Below are positions 1 to 7,471 of a stretch of DNA of 36,092 bases, piece by piece; positions within the stretch are counted from its first letter, which is position 1; every line of letters starts with the position of its first letter. Under the pieces are notes generated by a model. The model made no database searches. It was not told the DNA's origin and saw only the letters and a list, made by a program, of their open reading frames with translations. Source of the DNA: Synergistaceae bacterium (GTDB lineage: Bacteria; Synergistota; Synergistia; Synergistales; Aminobacteriaceae). The stretch spans positions 1 through 36,092 of the forward strand of contig JALHFZ010000031.1 in assembly GCA_022837505.1 (NCBI GenBank), read 5' to 3'. The translations under genes and the position numbers were made by a program.

Positions 1-491
1 AAAGCACCCACCCCCGGACCTTTCTCACCTCCGGCGGCCTCGGAACCATGGGGTACGCCCTCCCCGCCGCCATGGGCGCCTCCCTTGCCCGGGGCAAAAC
101 GCCCGTGCTCTGCTTCGCCGGTGACGGCGGCTTCATGATGAACATCCAGGAGCTTGAGACCTGCGCCCGGTACAACATCCCGGTGAAGATCATCCTTCTC
201 AACAACAGCTGTCTCGGCATGGTCAGGCAGTGGCAGGAACTCTTCTGGGGAGAGCGCTACGCCGCCACAACCCAGGCCCCGGCCTGCAATTTTTCCGCCC
301 TTGCCGAGGCCTTCGGCGTCCCCGCCCGGAGCTGCTCCACCCTCGGCGAGCTGGAGGCGGCGCTCGACGATCTCTTCGAGACCCCCGGCCCGGCCCTTCT
401 GGACTGCTCCATTCTCCGGGAAGAGCTCGTCATGCCCATGGTCCCTGCGGGGGCGGCGCTGAAGGAGTTTATGTACAGAGTAAAAGTGTAG
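1..491 (+). CDS. Acetolactate synthase-like ThDP enzyme, C-terminal fragment
   Basis: The 5' end is cut by the window edge; the reading frame is open from base 3, so the first visible codons are Ser-Thr-His-Pro-Arg-Thr-Phe. About 162 residues remain, corresponding to the C-terminal ThDP-binding domain of the acetolactate synthase / pyruvate oxidase family. The visible hallmarks are SGGLGTMGYALPAA, then the GDGGFMMNIQEL...NN motif that binds Mg and diphosphate, and LGMVRQWQELFWGERY, typical of the catalytic subunit of acetolactate synthase (IlvB type). That enzyme condenses two pyruvates, or pyruvate and 2-oxobutyrate, in branched-chain amino-acid synthesis. The Met at 48 is internal, not a start. 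No ilvN or ilvC follows; the next gene is unrelated and has its own promoter. Family assignment is firm, the exact role (IlvB or a catabolic paralogue) is not. Confidence 0.85.
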   Translation, partial: STHPRTFLTSGGLGTMGYALPAAMGASLARGKTPVLCFAGDGGFMMNIQELETCARYNIPVKIILLNNSCLGMVRQWQELFWGERYAATTQAPACNFSALAEAFGVPARSCSTLGELEAALDDLFETPGPALLDCSILREELVMPMVPAGAALKEFMYRVKV

Positions 492-515
492 GATCAACTC
501 AAGTAGAAAACAGAT

Positions 516-561
516 CGCCGCAGCTCCCGGAAGACCATGGGGCTTTTCGGGGGCTGCGGCG
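516..561 (+). other. Long stem-loop after the acetolactate-synthase-like gene
   Basis: Arms 516-532 and 545-561 pair over 17 positions (15 Watson-Crick pairs plus two G-T wobbles) around a 12-base loop. It lies 25 bases after the stop codon at 489-491. It could terminate or protect the upstream transcript, but there is no T-run after it, so it is not a canonical intrinsic terminator. The rest of the 372-base gap (492-863) holds only the promoter listed next; I see no convincing gene in it. Confidence 0.45.
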
Positions 562-764
562 GAATCGCGATAAACCGGATCAGCTTCCTCCATCCATCCG
601 CATTATTCAGCAGGGTATCAACTTTTTTTCGAACCCGGACTTTTCAGGCAGAAGAACGTCGGGATCGTTTTCAGATGTCGAAAATAATCGTGGCCGCACT
701 AAATAAAGGCAGCAGGGCAGGAAGTCGAAGAGCACATCCTCTGGAGAATGGCCATATTTCGGTC

Positions 765-793
765 TTGACAGGGAAAGCTCAGAGGTGTATTCT
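765..793 (+). promoter_or_regulatory. Sigma-70-type promoter for the ABC binding protein
   Basis: A perfect -35 box TTGACA (765-770), a 17-base spacer and a -10 box TATTCT (788-793, five of six consensus bases) stand about 70 bases upstream of the start codon at 864. The start of transcription is expected near 800. No operator was recognised. Confidence 0.7.
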
Positions 794-863
794 CATCCCT
801 GAATAATAGTAAATCTTAATGGTTTGCTATAAACACATGTTCAAACTACAAGGAGGAAACATC

Positions 864-1604
864 ATGAAAAAATGTATTCTCGCGCTGCTTGTTCTCGTTC
901 TTTTCAGTTCCGCCGCCTTTGCCGCCGCCGCACCGAAGGTTCTGAAGGTGGGTACGGAGAGCACCTACCCCCCTTATGAATTCCGGGATGAAAAGAACAA
1001 CCTGAAGGGGTTCGATATCGACCTCATGGAGGCCATCGCCGAAAAGATCGGCATGACCATCGAATGGGTGGATATGCCCTTCGACAGCCTCATCCCCTCG
1101 CTGCTCGCGAAGAAGATCGACATCGTCGCCGCGGGCATGAGCGCCACGGAGGAACGGGCGAAGAAGGTTTCCTTCTCCATGAACTACGAGGTTTCCATGA
1201 GCGCCTTTCTCGTCGCGGCGGACAACGACACCATGAAAACCCCCGCGGACATGAAGGGAAAGACCGTGGCCGTCCAGCTCGGCACGGTACAGGAGACCTA
1301 CTCCCAGTCCCTTGAGGGAGTGACGGTGAAATCCTTTCAGAAATTCGACGACTGCGTCCGGGAAGTCATCCTCGGCCGGGTAGACGCCACGCTCATGGAT
1401 ATCCCCGTAGCAAAGAGCTACGTGGAGCACAAGGACTTCACGGGGAAGATCAAAATCGGCTTCGTACAGGAGATCACCGGCTCGGGGAAGGCCCTGGCCA
1501 TGAACCTGGAAGACAAGGAGCTTCAGGAGAAGGTGAACGGAGCTCTTGCCGAGATGGACAAGAGCGGCGAGCTTCAGAAGATGAGGGATCTCTGGTTCAA
1601 GTAA
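864..1604 (+). CDS. Amino-acid ABC transporter substrate-binding protein
   Basis: This 246-residue protein belongs to the family 3 (SBP_bac_3, ArtJ/FliY/HisJ-like) periplasmic binding proteins, which catch polar amino acids for ABC importers. The start at 864 is chosen over an earlier in-frame ATG because AAGGAGG lies just before it and a signal peptide follows directly: Lys-Lys, a hydrophobic stretch to about residue 20, and cleavage near AFA-AAA. The mature part begins LKVGTESTYPPYEF, followed by GFDIDLMEAIAEKIG, the standard ligand-binding opening of this family. No permease or ATPase gene is adjacent, so it either works with subunits encoded elsewhere or is an orphan receptor. It is monocistronic, with its own promoter (765-793) and terminator (1624-1657). 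Substrate is not deducible. Confidence 0.9.
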   Translation: MKKCILALLVLVLFSSAAFAAAAPKVLKVGTESTYPPYEFRDEKNNLKGFDIDLMEAIAEKIGMTIEWVDMPFDSLIPSLLAKKIDIVAAGMSATEERAKKVSFSMNYEVSMSAFLVAADNDTMKTPADMKGKTVAVQLGTVQETYSQSLEGVTVKSFQKFDDCVREVILGRVDATLMDIPVAKSYVEHKDFTGKIKIGFVQEITGSGKALAMNLEDKELQEKVNGALAEMDKSGELQKMRDLWFK

Positions 1605-1623
1605 ACAGACCCGCAGTTGAAGA

Positions 1624-1657
1624 CCCCTCCGGCCTATCCGGGCTGGAGGGGTTTTTT
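1624..1657 (+). terminator. Intrinsic terminator of the ABC binding-protein gene
   Basis: CCCCTCC (1624-1630) pairs with GGAGGGG (1645-1651), the stem extends inward through GGCC/GGCT, and TTTTTT follows at 1652-1657. It lies between two convergent genes; on the minus strand it has only a weak T-rich tail, so it may also slow transcription leaving the larA-like gene. Confidence 0.85.
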
Positions 1658-1661
1658 GCAC

Positions 1662-2921
1662 TCAGGCGTCTGCCTTCAGGAAGACGCCGTTCCCCGATGG
1701 GACGAAAACGATCGGTCCTTTGGGGATCCGGGGGAGAATCCACTGGAGCCCCTTCTCCAGGGAACTGAAGGTTTTCCCCGGAAAGGGGATCCCCTCCCTG
1801 GGGGTCACGAGAACAGAGGGATGGCCTTCAAGATCATGGGGTACCTTGAGGGCGATGAACCCCGGAATGGTGAAGTCCTCCTCGAGCTGCTGCAGCAGTG
1901 CGCCCCGGTCTTTGAGGGAGAGGGGGAAATCCAGGGCGAAGCTCCCCGGCCCCATGCCGTCCTCGAGTCCCGCGCAGAGGAGAAGCCCGCCGCCGGGGAG
2001 GAGGGCGCTGAGGGTAGCAGTGACGCTCTTCGTGGCCTGATAGAGGTCGATGTCGCAGGGGTAGCCTCCGCTCGAGACCACCACAAGGGCCGCTCTTTCG
2101 GGGATGTAGAGGGTCTGCAGGGCCCGGGCGAAGTCCACCCCTCTTCTCCAGGCTTCCCCCGCGCTGCCGGCGGTATAGCACCACGGGCGGCCTGTGTCGT
2201 CGGGGATGACATTCAGAAGAAAAAGGGGGACGAGGGTTTCCGCAAGGGTGCGGTACTCCTCCATATCCTCTGCGGTGGCGTTTCCCTCCAGCCTTCCGGC
2301 GTTGACCTCGAGCCCCTCCAGCCCCCTGGCGATGGAGAGGCGGTGATTGTTCTGCACTGACTCCCTCCCGCTGATGGCGGGAAGAATGCCTTTTCTGCCG
2401 CCGCTGAACCCGGCGAGGTCATGATAGACGATCCCTCCGGCAAGGACGAGAAGATCGGCGTCAAGGGCCTCGGGAGCGATGGCCACGGGCGTGCCCCTTG
2501 AGGTGGCGAGTCCGGTGGTGCGCACCCTCCCGGGGTCGGCCCAGAAGATCCGGTCTCCTGGAAGAAGGGCGTCCCCCGCGAGAAGGCTTATTTCATCCTC
2601 CGTGGGGGCCCGGTGAAGCCCGCCCCCCACGAGCCAGGTGACCTCTGCGTCACCAGCCTTTACGATCTCCTGTCGGAGGGCCCGGGCCATAAGGGGGACA
2701 TTCTGCCACAGACGGGTTCCGTCAGGAAGAACTATGGTGATCCTCCGGGCCTTCGCCGCAAGCTCCCTCAGAGGGGGCGAGCCCACAGGTTGATTCAGTG
2801 CATCCTCCGGGGTCCCCCTGGCGGGACGCTCTCCCCTCGGCTGAGGGAGAACAACCCCCTCGGGGGCATTCCAGGATATTTCCTCTCTTCCCCAGGGGAT
2901 GAGCAGTTTCTTTTCAGCCAT
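1662..2921 (-). CDS. LarA-family nickel-pincer racemase/epimerase
   Basis: This 419-residue protein belongs to the LarA (DUF2088) family, whose founding member racemises lactate with a nickel-pincer nucleotide cofactor; other members act on different 2-hydroxy acids or sugars. The key residues can be matched to Lactobacillus plantarum LarA: Asp67 and Arg70 (LPDGTR), His103 (GGGLHR), His167 (YHDLAGFSGG), Lys177, which carries the cofactor, and His193 (NNHRLS). The spacing is conserved, so it should be active. The start at 2921 follows a GAGGAG ribosome site and overlaps the end of the response-regulator gene by 8 bases; an upstream in-frame ATG at 3044 lies inside that gene and is unlikely. 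It is the last gene of the PGA-synthase operon. No larB, larC or larE (cofactor synthesis) is in the window. Substrate unknown. Confidence 0.85.
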   Translation of the reverse strand: MAEKKLLIPWGREEISWNAPEGVVLPQPRGERPARGTPEDALNQPVGSPPLRELAAKARRITIVLPDGTRLWQNVPLMARALRQEIVKAGDAEVTWLVGGGLHRAPTEDEISLLAGDALLPGDRIFWADPGRVRTTGLATSRGTPVAIAPEALDADLLVLAGGIVYHDLAGFSGGRKGILPAISGRESVQNNHRLSIARGLEGLEVNAGRLEGNATAEDMEEYRTLAETLVPLFLLNVIPDDTGRPWCYTAGSAGEAWRRGVDFARALQTLYIPERAALVVVSSGGYPCDIDLYQATKSVTATLSALLPGGGLLLCAGLEDGMGPGSFALDFPLSLKDRGALLQQLEEDFTIPGFIALKVPHDLEGHPSVLVTPREGIPFPGKTFSSLEKGLQWILPRIPKGPIVFVPSGNGVFLKADA

Positions 2922-3567
2922 TTCCCTTCTCCTCTTCTCCTCCCCCGGCGGGGGATACGGAATAATAGGTCTTGGGCCTTCCGGGCTTTCCGTCCTGTAC
3001 GCCCTGGCTCCGAACGGCAAGCCCCCGGTCGGCGAGATATTCAAGATAGCGGTGGGCGGTCACATAGGCGAGGCCGCAGACGGCGGCCACATCGTCGCAG
3101 TCTGCGGGGGCGGAGAACTCCTTGAGTTTTTCAAGCACCTTCCTCATGGTGTCCTTGCTGATCCCCTTCTGCCGCTCGTCCCAGTGAAGCTGCTCCCGGT
3201 GGGAGAAGAGCTTTTCGTGGAGGCGTATTCGGGCGGTGAAATCCGCAAGCCGAATGGGTTTTGAGATGAAATCATCCGCTCCGGCCATGATGAGCTTTGA
3301 GGCCAGATCTCCTCCGTCCTCCACGGTGAGGGCTATGAGGACGAGCTTCGCCGAGAGTTCCCGGGCCTTTTTTATCAGATGAAGGCCGTTCATCACGGGC
3401 ATGTGGTAGTCCACAAGCAGAATATCCACCTCGTCGAGGCGGATCCATCCCAGGCATTCCTCAGGCTCGCTTGTGGTGAGCATCCGCCATCCCTCTGTGG
3501 AAGCCATGGCCTCAAGGGTGTAGAGGATGGATTTGTCGTCGTCTATTGCGCCGATATGGAGCACCAT
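2914..3567 (-). CDS. CitB/DcuR-type response regulator
   Basis: A 217-residue two-component response regulator. The receiver domain (about residues 1-115) has the acidic pocket IDDDK, phospho-acceptor Asp53 (LLVDYHMP), Thr81 (LIALT) and Lys103 (SKPI), all as in active receivers. The C-terminal part (about 130-215) resembles the helix-turn-helix output of CitB/DcuR regulators, with a basic GKPGRPKTYYSV segment near the end. An in-frame upstream extension is possible, but this start shares one base with the stop of the kinase gene (TGATG), which fixes the choice. It is translationally coupled to the kinase before it and to the larA-like gene after it. CitB-type regulators usually control uptake and use of di- and tricarboxylates; here the genetic partner is a PGA synthase, so it may sense an anion related to glutamate or the cell envelope. 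That last point is inference. Confidence 0.88.
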   Translation of the reverse strand: MVLHIGAIDDDKSILYTLEAMASTEGWRMLTTSEPEECLGWIRLDEVDILLVDYHMPVMNGLHLIKKARELSAKLVLIALTVEDGGDLASKLIMAGADDFISKPIRLADFTARIRLHEKLFSHREQLHWDERQKGISKDTMRKVLEKLKEFSAPADCDDVAAVCGLAYVTAHRYLEYLADRGLAVRSQGVQDGKPGRPKTYYSVSPAGGGEEEKGNG

Positions 3568-4916
3568 CAGCAATTCTCCTTTTTTTCTGGGTGTCTCGGA
3601 AGCAGAAGGGCCGCCAGGGCTCCTCCTCCGGAGGAACCGGAGGGGACGAACCGGCCGCCGTGGTTTTCCGCCACCATTGTAACGTATTGGAGCCCCAGTC
3701 CGGTAGAGTTCCACCCCGAATTTCCCCTCTCCTCAGGGGGAAACCCCGGTCCTTCGTCAGCCACGGCAATCTCCGCCCATTCTTCCGACAGGGTCAGGGA
3801 GATCTCTATGGAGGTTCCGCCGGTCTGGAGGTTCGCCCGATGGGCATTGTCGAGAAGATTGACCACTGCCCGGGAGAGGCGCACCACGTTCACCGTGACC
3901 TTTTCCTCAAGGGCGGATTTTTCAGCCCGGAGGGTGACCGTCTCCCTCCACGGATAGGGGCTGATCTGGGTGAAGACATATTCGATCAGCTCGCCGAGGG
4001 TGATGGAGCGGCGAAAATCTCCGTGGAGTATTTCCCCTATCATCTCCTCCATGGAATGCCCCGCCTCGGCGATGACGGAGCCGTATTTTTCGACTCCCTC
4101 CCCTCCCCTCCCTGAGACGATGACGTCCGCAAGACCGAGGATGGTGGTGAGAGGGCGCTTCAGATCGTGCACCAGCTGCTGCATTTCAAGGATGATCCGG
4201 GCGGCGAAGTTTTTCTCCCGCAGCAGGGCCATCTTCTGCTCCCGGTCCCGGAGGAGGGCGAGGCTCGCGAGACGGGCGCCGTAGTTCACGAGGAGCTGGG
4301 TAGTCAGAACGCCGGAGAAGAAGAGGCCGAAAAAGACCGCCCCTCCCGCCCGGTTAAGAAAGGCCGTCTTGCGCAGCAGGGCCGCCGCCGTCTTGACGGA
4401 GAGGGAGAGTTCACCCCATCCCGCCCCGTAGGGGGTGAGAAAGGGGAGGACATCGAGCCACTGAAAGGAGAGGACGAAGAGGGCGAGGGCAATGGACTTA
4501 TACCCCCAGTCGGAGATCTCCCTCGTGAGGTAGCGCAGGATAAGGACGGTGGTGACGCTGAGGACCGCGGGAATTCCGAAATGAAGCTGAAGCCCCTCGC
4601 CGAAGGAGGGGAGGAGGAAGTATGTCAGAGGAATGGCCGTGGCTGGAATGATCCAGGAAAGGGGGTAAAAAGAGGCCTTCAAAGAGGCGACGCCGTTTCC
4701 CAGGAGGAACCAGCCGAGATAGAGGGGGATAGCCCGCAGGCCGTTCAGCATGGCCACGAAGGATGCGGCGGTGAGGAGATCGCCGCTGTCCATGGATTCG
4801 GCAATGCGCCCGATGGCCGAGAGCACCGGGGCGGCAGAAAAGCGCTGGGAGGCGAACCACAGGGCGAGGAAGAGGCATCCAGCGCTGATGTGTTTCGCCC
4901 CTCCGTTTTTTTTCAT
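3567..4916 (-). CDS. Membrane sensor histidine kinase
   Basis: A 449-residue sensor kinase. The first roughly 210 residues contain about six hydrophobic segments and no obvious periplasmic ligand domain, so sensing is probably within or close to the membrane. A short linker follows, then the phospho-acceptor box LVHDLKRPLTTI with His250, the N-box LLDNAHRAN and the G-box VADEGPGFPPEE...TGLGLQYV of the ATPase domain. All catalytic motifs are intact. I place the start at 4916, where ATG overlaps the TGA of the preceding gene (ATGA); an in-frame ATG at 4931 is the alternative. The stop overlaps the start of the response regulator by one base, so the two form a cognate pair. Position inside the PGA operon suggests that it monitors PGA production or the envelope state. 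Confidence 0.88.
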   Translation of the reverse strand: MKKNGGAKHISAGCLFLALWFASQRFSAAPVLSAIGRIAESMDSGDLLTAASFVAMLNGLRAIPLYLGWFLLGNGVASLKASFYPLSWIIPATAIPLTYFLLPSFGEGLQLHFGIPAVLSVTTVLILRYLTREISDWGYKSIALALFVLSFQWLDVLPFLTPYGAGWGELSLSVKTAAALLRKTAFLNRAGGAVFFGLFFSGVLTTQLLVNYGARLASLALLRDREQKMALLREKNFAARIILEMQQLVHDLKRPLTTILGLADVIVSGRGGEGVEKYGSVIAEAGHSMEEMIGEILHGDFRRSITLGELIEYVFTQISPYPWRETVTLRAEKSALEEKVTVNVVRLSRAVVNLLDNAHRANLQTGGTSIEISLTLSEEWAEIAVADEGPGFPPEERGNSGWNSTGLGLQYVTMVAENHGGRFVPSGSSGGGALAALLLPRHPEKKENC

Positions 4917-5959
4917 GGCTCTTTTTTCCATCGGGGGAAGAAATAAAGGGCCCCAAGAAAGACAAGGAGCCCGAGTCCCGACAGCAGGGGACCTCCCCGG
5001 AGGGAAAAACGGGGGACAGGGCGGCCGTCGTAGGGGATCCCCGCCTCCCGGGCGAGGGAGCGGAGGTTCAGAAAGTGAAGCACGGGGATCCCCTCTTTCA
5101 GGGCGTTCTGAAAGACCCCTTTCCCAGGATATTTTTCCTTTTCCTCAGGGGAATAGTACCCGCCAAAGGGGAATTCATCCTCCCCCCCTCCGAAGGTCGC
5201 CGCCGATCCCCCCACGGTGATGACGAGGCGGGGGGAGAAGGCCCGGAGGAGGGCCGTCTTCTTAGCGGTGATCTCCGAAAGGGAGTTTTCCTCAAGGAGG
5301 GGCACTCCCTCCCGGGCCGCAGCCTCCCGCAGGAGGTCCCGCCCTTCCGGGGACATTCCCCTCCCCATCTCCCCTCCTCCGCCGAGGGTGTAGCTATCTG
5401 CCTTTAACGAGAGAAATCCTTTTTCCCGGAGGGTCAGAGAAATCTCAGGCCAGGGGAATTCCTCCACATTCGCTCCCCATGTGGAGGAGCCCAGGGAATG
5501 GACCCACAGTACCGACAGATCAAGGGACTCCGCTGCGGAGAGGAGGGAGAAGACCAGTCCGGGAAAGGAGGACGACGAGAAGACTGCCACCCGGTCTCCG
5601 GCCTTCAGGCCGAGCCTGCGGAAGGTCCTCAGGGCGTGGACGCTCCAGAGGGGGTCGGCCGCCGTCCTCTTGGCCTCAAGGGGGCCGAGGGTCGTGGTGA
5701 TGCCACTCCACTCCACTCCGGGGAAACCCGTCTTCCACGGATCTGTTCCGGCCTGAGGTTCAAGTCCTCTTTCGGTCCGCTCGGCGTAGAGGGCATCCTG
5801 GGCGGAGCGTACCTTCCGCCAGAGGAGATTCTCCTCTTCCGTAAGGGGGGAAAGACCGGAGAAATACCACAGTCCCCCAAGAAAAAGAGCGAGCAGGAGC
5901 ATTCCTCCGTGAATTCTCCCCGTAAAAATTCTCTGGCGGGAGAGCCATTGGCGACTCAT
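4913..5959 (-). CDS. Poly-gamma-glutamate system protein (PgsW-like)
   Basis: This 348-residue protein resembles the 'poly-gamma-glutamate system protein' family found beside PgsB and PgsC in some bacteria. It has an N-terminal membrane anchor (about residues 17-35), a long soluble domain with DRVAVFSSSSFPGLVFSLLSAAE and LVITVGGSAATFGGG, and a second membrane helix near the C terminus (about 322-340) before a basic tail. Both ends would therefore be held in the membrane with the domain between them on one side. The biochemical role is unknown; it may replace or accompany PgsA/CapA in moving or finishing the polymer. The start overlaps the pgsC stop (ATGA), and the stop overlaps the kinase start. 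I recognise the family from memory of sequence features and context, so moderate certainty. Confidence 0.75.
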   Translation of the reverse strand: MSRQWLSRQRIFTGRIHGGMLLLALFLGGLWYFSGLSPLTEEENLLWRKVRSAQDALYAERTERGLEPQAGTDPWKTGFPGVEWSGITTTLGPLEAKRTAADPLWSVHALRTFRRLGLKAGDRVAVFSSSSFPGLVFSLLSAAESLDLSVLWVHSLGSSTWGANVEEFPWPEISLTLREKGFLSLKADSYTLGGGGEMGRGMSPEGRDLLREAAAREGVPLLEENSLSEITAKKTALLRAFSPRLVITVGGSAATFGGGEDEFPFGGYYSPEEKEKYPGKGVFQNALKEGIPVLHFLNLRSLAREAGIPYDGRPVPRFSLRGGPLLSGLGLLVFLGALYFFPRWKKEP

Positions 5960-6396
5960 GCTCCCCCTCCGAAAATTCCGAACAGTGCCGCCGCCATGGA
6001 GGCTGCAAAGGCGGTCGCAAGGGATGCCCCGAGGGTGGGGAGCACCCCCTGGCGCTGCATGTCAGCCCCGAGCAGGCCGGGGATGACCCACCCGATCCAC
6101 AGGGAGGAGAGGCCGAAAAACCCTCCGAGAAGGAGCCGGATCCCCAGGGCCAGCAGCATGGCCGCTCCCGTCCTCTGCCGGCCGTAGATTCCCGTCGCAC
6201 GGACTGTCAGGGTCAGAAGGACCGCCACAGCCCCCCCGGAGAGGAGAACCGCTGCGATCCGCCCGGGAGAGGCGAGTTCCAGGGCCAGAAATCCGGGAGT
6301 GATGAGGCCTCCGGGGGAGTATCCCGTCCGGTCGTAAAAGTACATCCCCAGGGCGATGCCGAGGCCCAGAAGAAGAAGATCTCCGTCGCCGTACAT
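5956..6396 (-). CDS. pgsC: Poly-gamma-glutamate synthase membrane subunit PgsC/CapC
   Basis: A 146-residue, almost wholly hydrophobic protein with about four to five membrane spans. The opening LLLLGLGIALGMYFYDRTGYSPGGLITPG is typical of PgsC/CapC, in particular the Tyr-Asp-Arg-Thr-Gly-Tyr...Pro-Gly-Gly signature in the first loop. In known systems PgsC forms the membrane part of the PGA synthase with the ligase PgsB. Length matches the family (about 149). Its ATG directly follows the TGA of pgsB with no spacer, and its own stop overlaps the next start, so the stoichiometry of the subunits is probably set by coupled translation. Confidence 0.9.
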   Translation of the reverse strand: MYGDGDLLLLGLGIALGMYFYDRTGYSPGGLITPGFLALELASPGRIAAVLLSGGAVAVLLTLTVRATGIYGRQRTGAAMLLALGIRLLLGGFFGLSSLWIGWVIPGLLGADMQRQGVLPTLGASLATAFAASMAAALFGIFGGGA

Positions 6397-7392
6397 TCAC
6401 TCACTTCCCCTTTCGTCCGCCCTGGACAGCAGGAAGTCGAGGGGGATCCCCGCGACATTGCCGCAGCCGAAGACCTGTCCGGAGGACGAGATAAACTCTT
6501 CAAAGGCTTTCAGGTCTTTGAGCGGAATTACCCTCATGCCCGCCGGAAGAAAGAGGGGGCGTTTTCCCGAGAGGCAGACCCCTTTCCAGGGAAAGGCGCG
6601 GAACCACGGCAGAAAGGACTGAAGGCGGGCAAAGCGATCCCCCCTTGAGTTGTAGAGAAGGGTTGTCTCCTCCCTCATCCACCCCGTGGTTCGGAAGAGC
6701 TCCTCGGTGGACTCGGGATCGTTTGCCGAGAAAGCCGAGGCTAGAATTCCCTCCCCCACAGTAAAGAGGCGGAAATCCGCCAGATCCGCAGGAAGGCTTC
6801 GGGCCGCCCCGAGACACGTACCCCCGTCACGGCCGAGAAGGCGGCAGACGCCCTCTGTCAGAACCAGGTGGGTCTGACGGAAGGTCTCTCCGTCGGGGCA
6901 GGAGTGAAGGGTGCACCCCTTACCCTCCAGAAGAGTGCGCAGCAGGGGGATCTCCGCCACCGAGCGGGGAAGGATCACCGGCCCGCCCAGCACTCCTGCG
7001 GAAAGAGCACAGATGGCATGGGCCTCCCCTTCCCCCCAGACCTCTTCGTGGTCAGGGCGAACGTTTGTGAGGACCGTGCAGGAAGGATTCAGCCAGCGAA
7101 AAGCCAGAGGCTGCAGTTCCGGGTCCACGGCGCTGTTCTCCAGGACCACGGCCTCCGTATCCGGGGGGAGCGTGGAGAGCCACCACCGCATCTCCTCCAC
7201 ATTGCCGGGGCCGGACCGGAGGATGAGGGTCTCTTCCGTCCCGGTGATCTCCCGGGGGAGGACGCCCGTGATCCGCCCTCTCGTTTTGAGCCCCGACCCC
7301 GCGAGGGCCGCGGTGATCAGCCGGACCATGGAGCTTTTCCCCCGGCTTCCCGTGACAAGCACAGAATAGGGGTAGTCTGCCGTTTTTTTCAT
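6397..7392 (-). CDS. pgsB: Poly-gamma-glutamate synthase ligase PgsB/CapB
   Basis: A 331-residue Mur-ligase-like enzyme that would join glutamates through the gamma-carboxyl, using ATP. Visible motifs are the P-loop GSRGKSS (residues 15-21), GRITG a little later, ENSAVDPELQPL and TNVRPDH, all matching PgsB/CapB. It is shorter than Bacillus PgsB (about 390 residues), mostly towards the C terminus, and lacks an obvious N-terminal membrane anchor. It is the first gene of the operon. Only about 30 bases separate it from the terminator of the upstream ggt gene, and no clear promoter was found there, so expression may depend on readthrough of that terminator or on a weak promoter. No pgsA/capA is present in the window. 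Confidence 0.88.
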   Translation of the reverse strand: MKKTADYPYSVLVTGSRGKSSMVRLITAALAGSGLKTRGRITGVLPREITGTEETLILRSGPGNVEEMRWWLSTLPPDTEAVVLENSAVDPELQPLAFRWLNPSCTVLTNVRPDHEEVWGEGEAHAICALSAGVLGGPVILPRSVAEIPLLRTLLEGKGCTLHSCPDGETFRQTHLVLTEGVCRLLGRDGGTCLGAARSLPADLADFRLFTVGEGILASAFSANDPESTEELFRTTGWMREETTLLYNSRGDRFARLQSFLPWFRAFPWKGVCLSGKRPLFLPAGMRVIPLKDLKAFEEFISSSGQVFGCGNVAGIPLDFLLSRADERGSE

Positions 7393-7421
7393 GCCGTCAT
7401 TCTACCCCAAGTCGGAAGATT

Positions 7422-7451
7422 AAAAAAGGAAGGCCGGATTTCCGGCCTTCC
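7422..7451 (-). terminator. Intrinsic terminator after ggt
   Basis: Read on the minus strand, a perfect 11-base inverted repeat (GGAAGGCCGGA/TCCGGCCTTCC, 7428-7451) is followed by a T-run of six (7427 down to 7422). It lies 20 bases after the ggt stop and about 30 bases before the pgsB start, so it separates the hydrolase/uptake operon from the PGA-synthase operon or attenuates transcription between them. Confidence 0.9.
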
Positions 7452-7471
7452 CTTCGGAACCCTTACTTTTT

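Noticed and set aside
537..806. 89-codon plus-strand frame between the first two genes
   Set aside because: It starts inside the stem-loop, has no ribosome site, runs over the -35 and -10 boxes of the next promoter, and its composition is Arg/Ser-rich without any recognised motif.
846..1661. Long minus-strand frame opposite the ABC binding-protein gene
   Set aside because: Shadow frame; the plus strand encodes a complete binding protein with signal peptide, promoter and terminator.
7393..7421. Possible TAGAAT -10 box directly before pgsB
   Set aside because: No acceptable -35 at the right distance; the terminator stem occupies that place.
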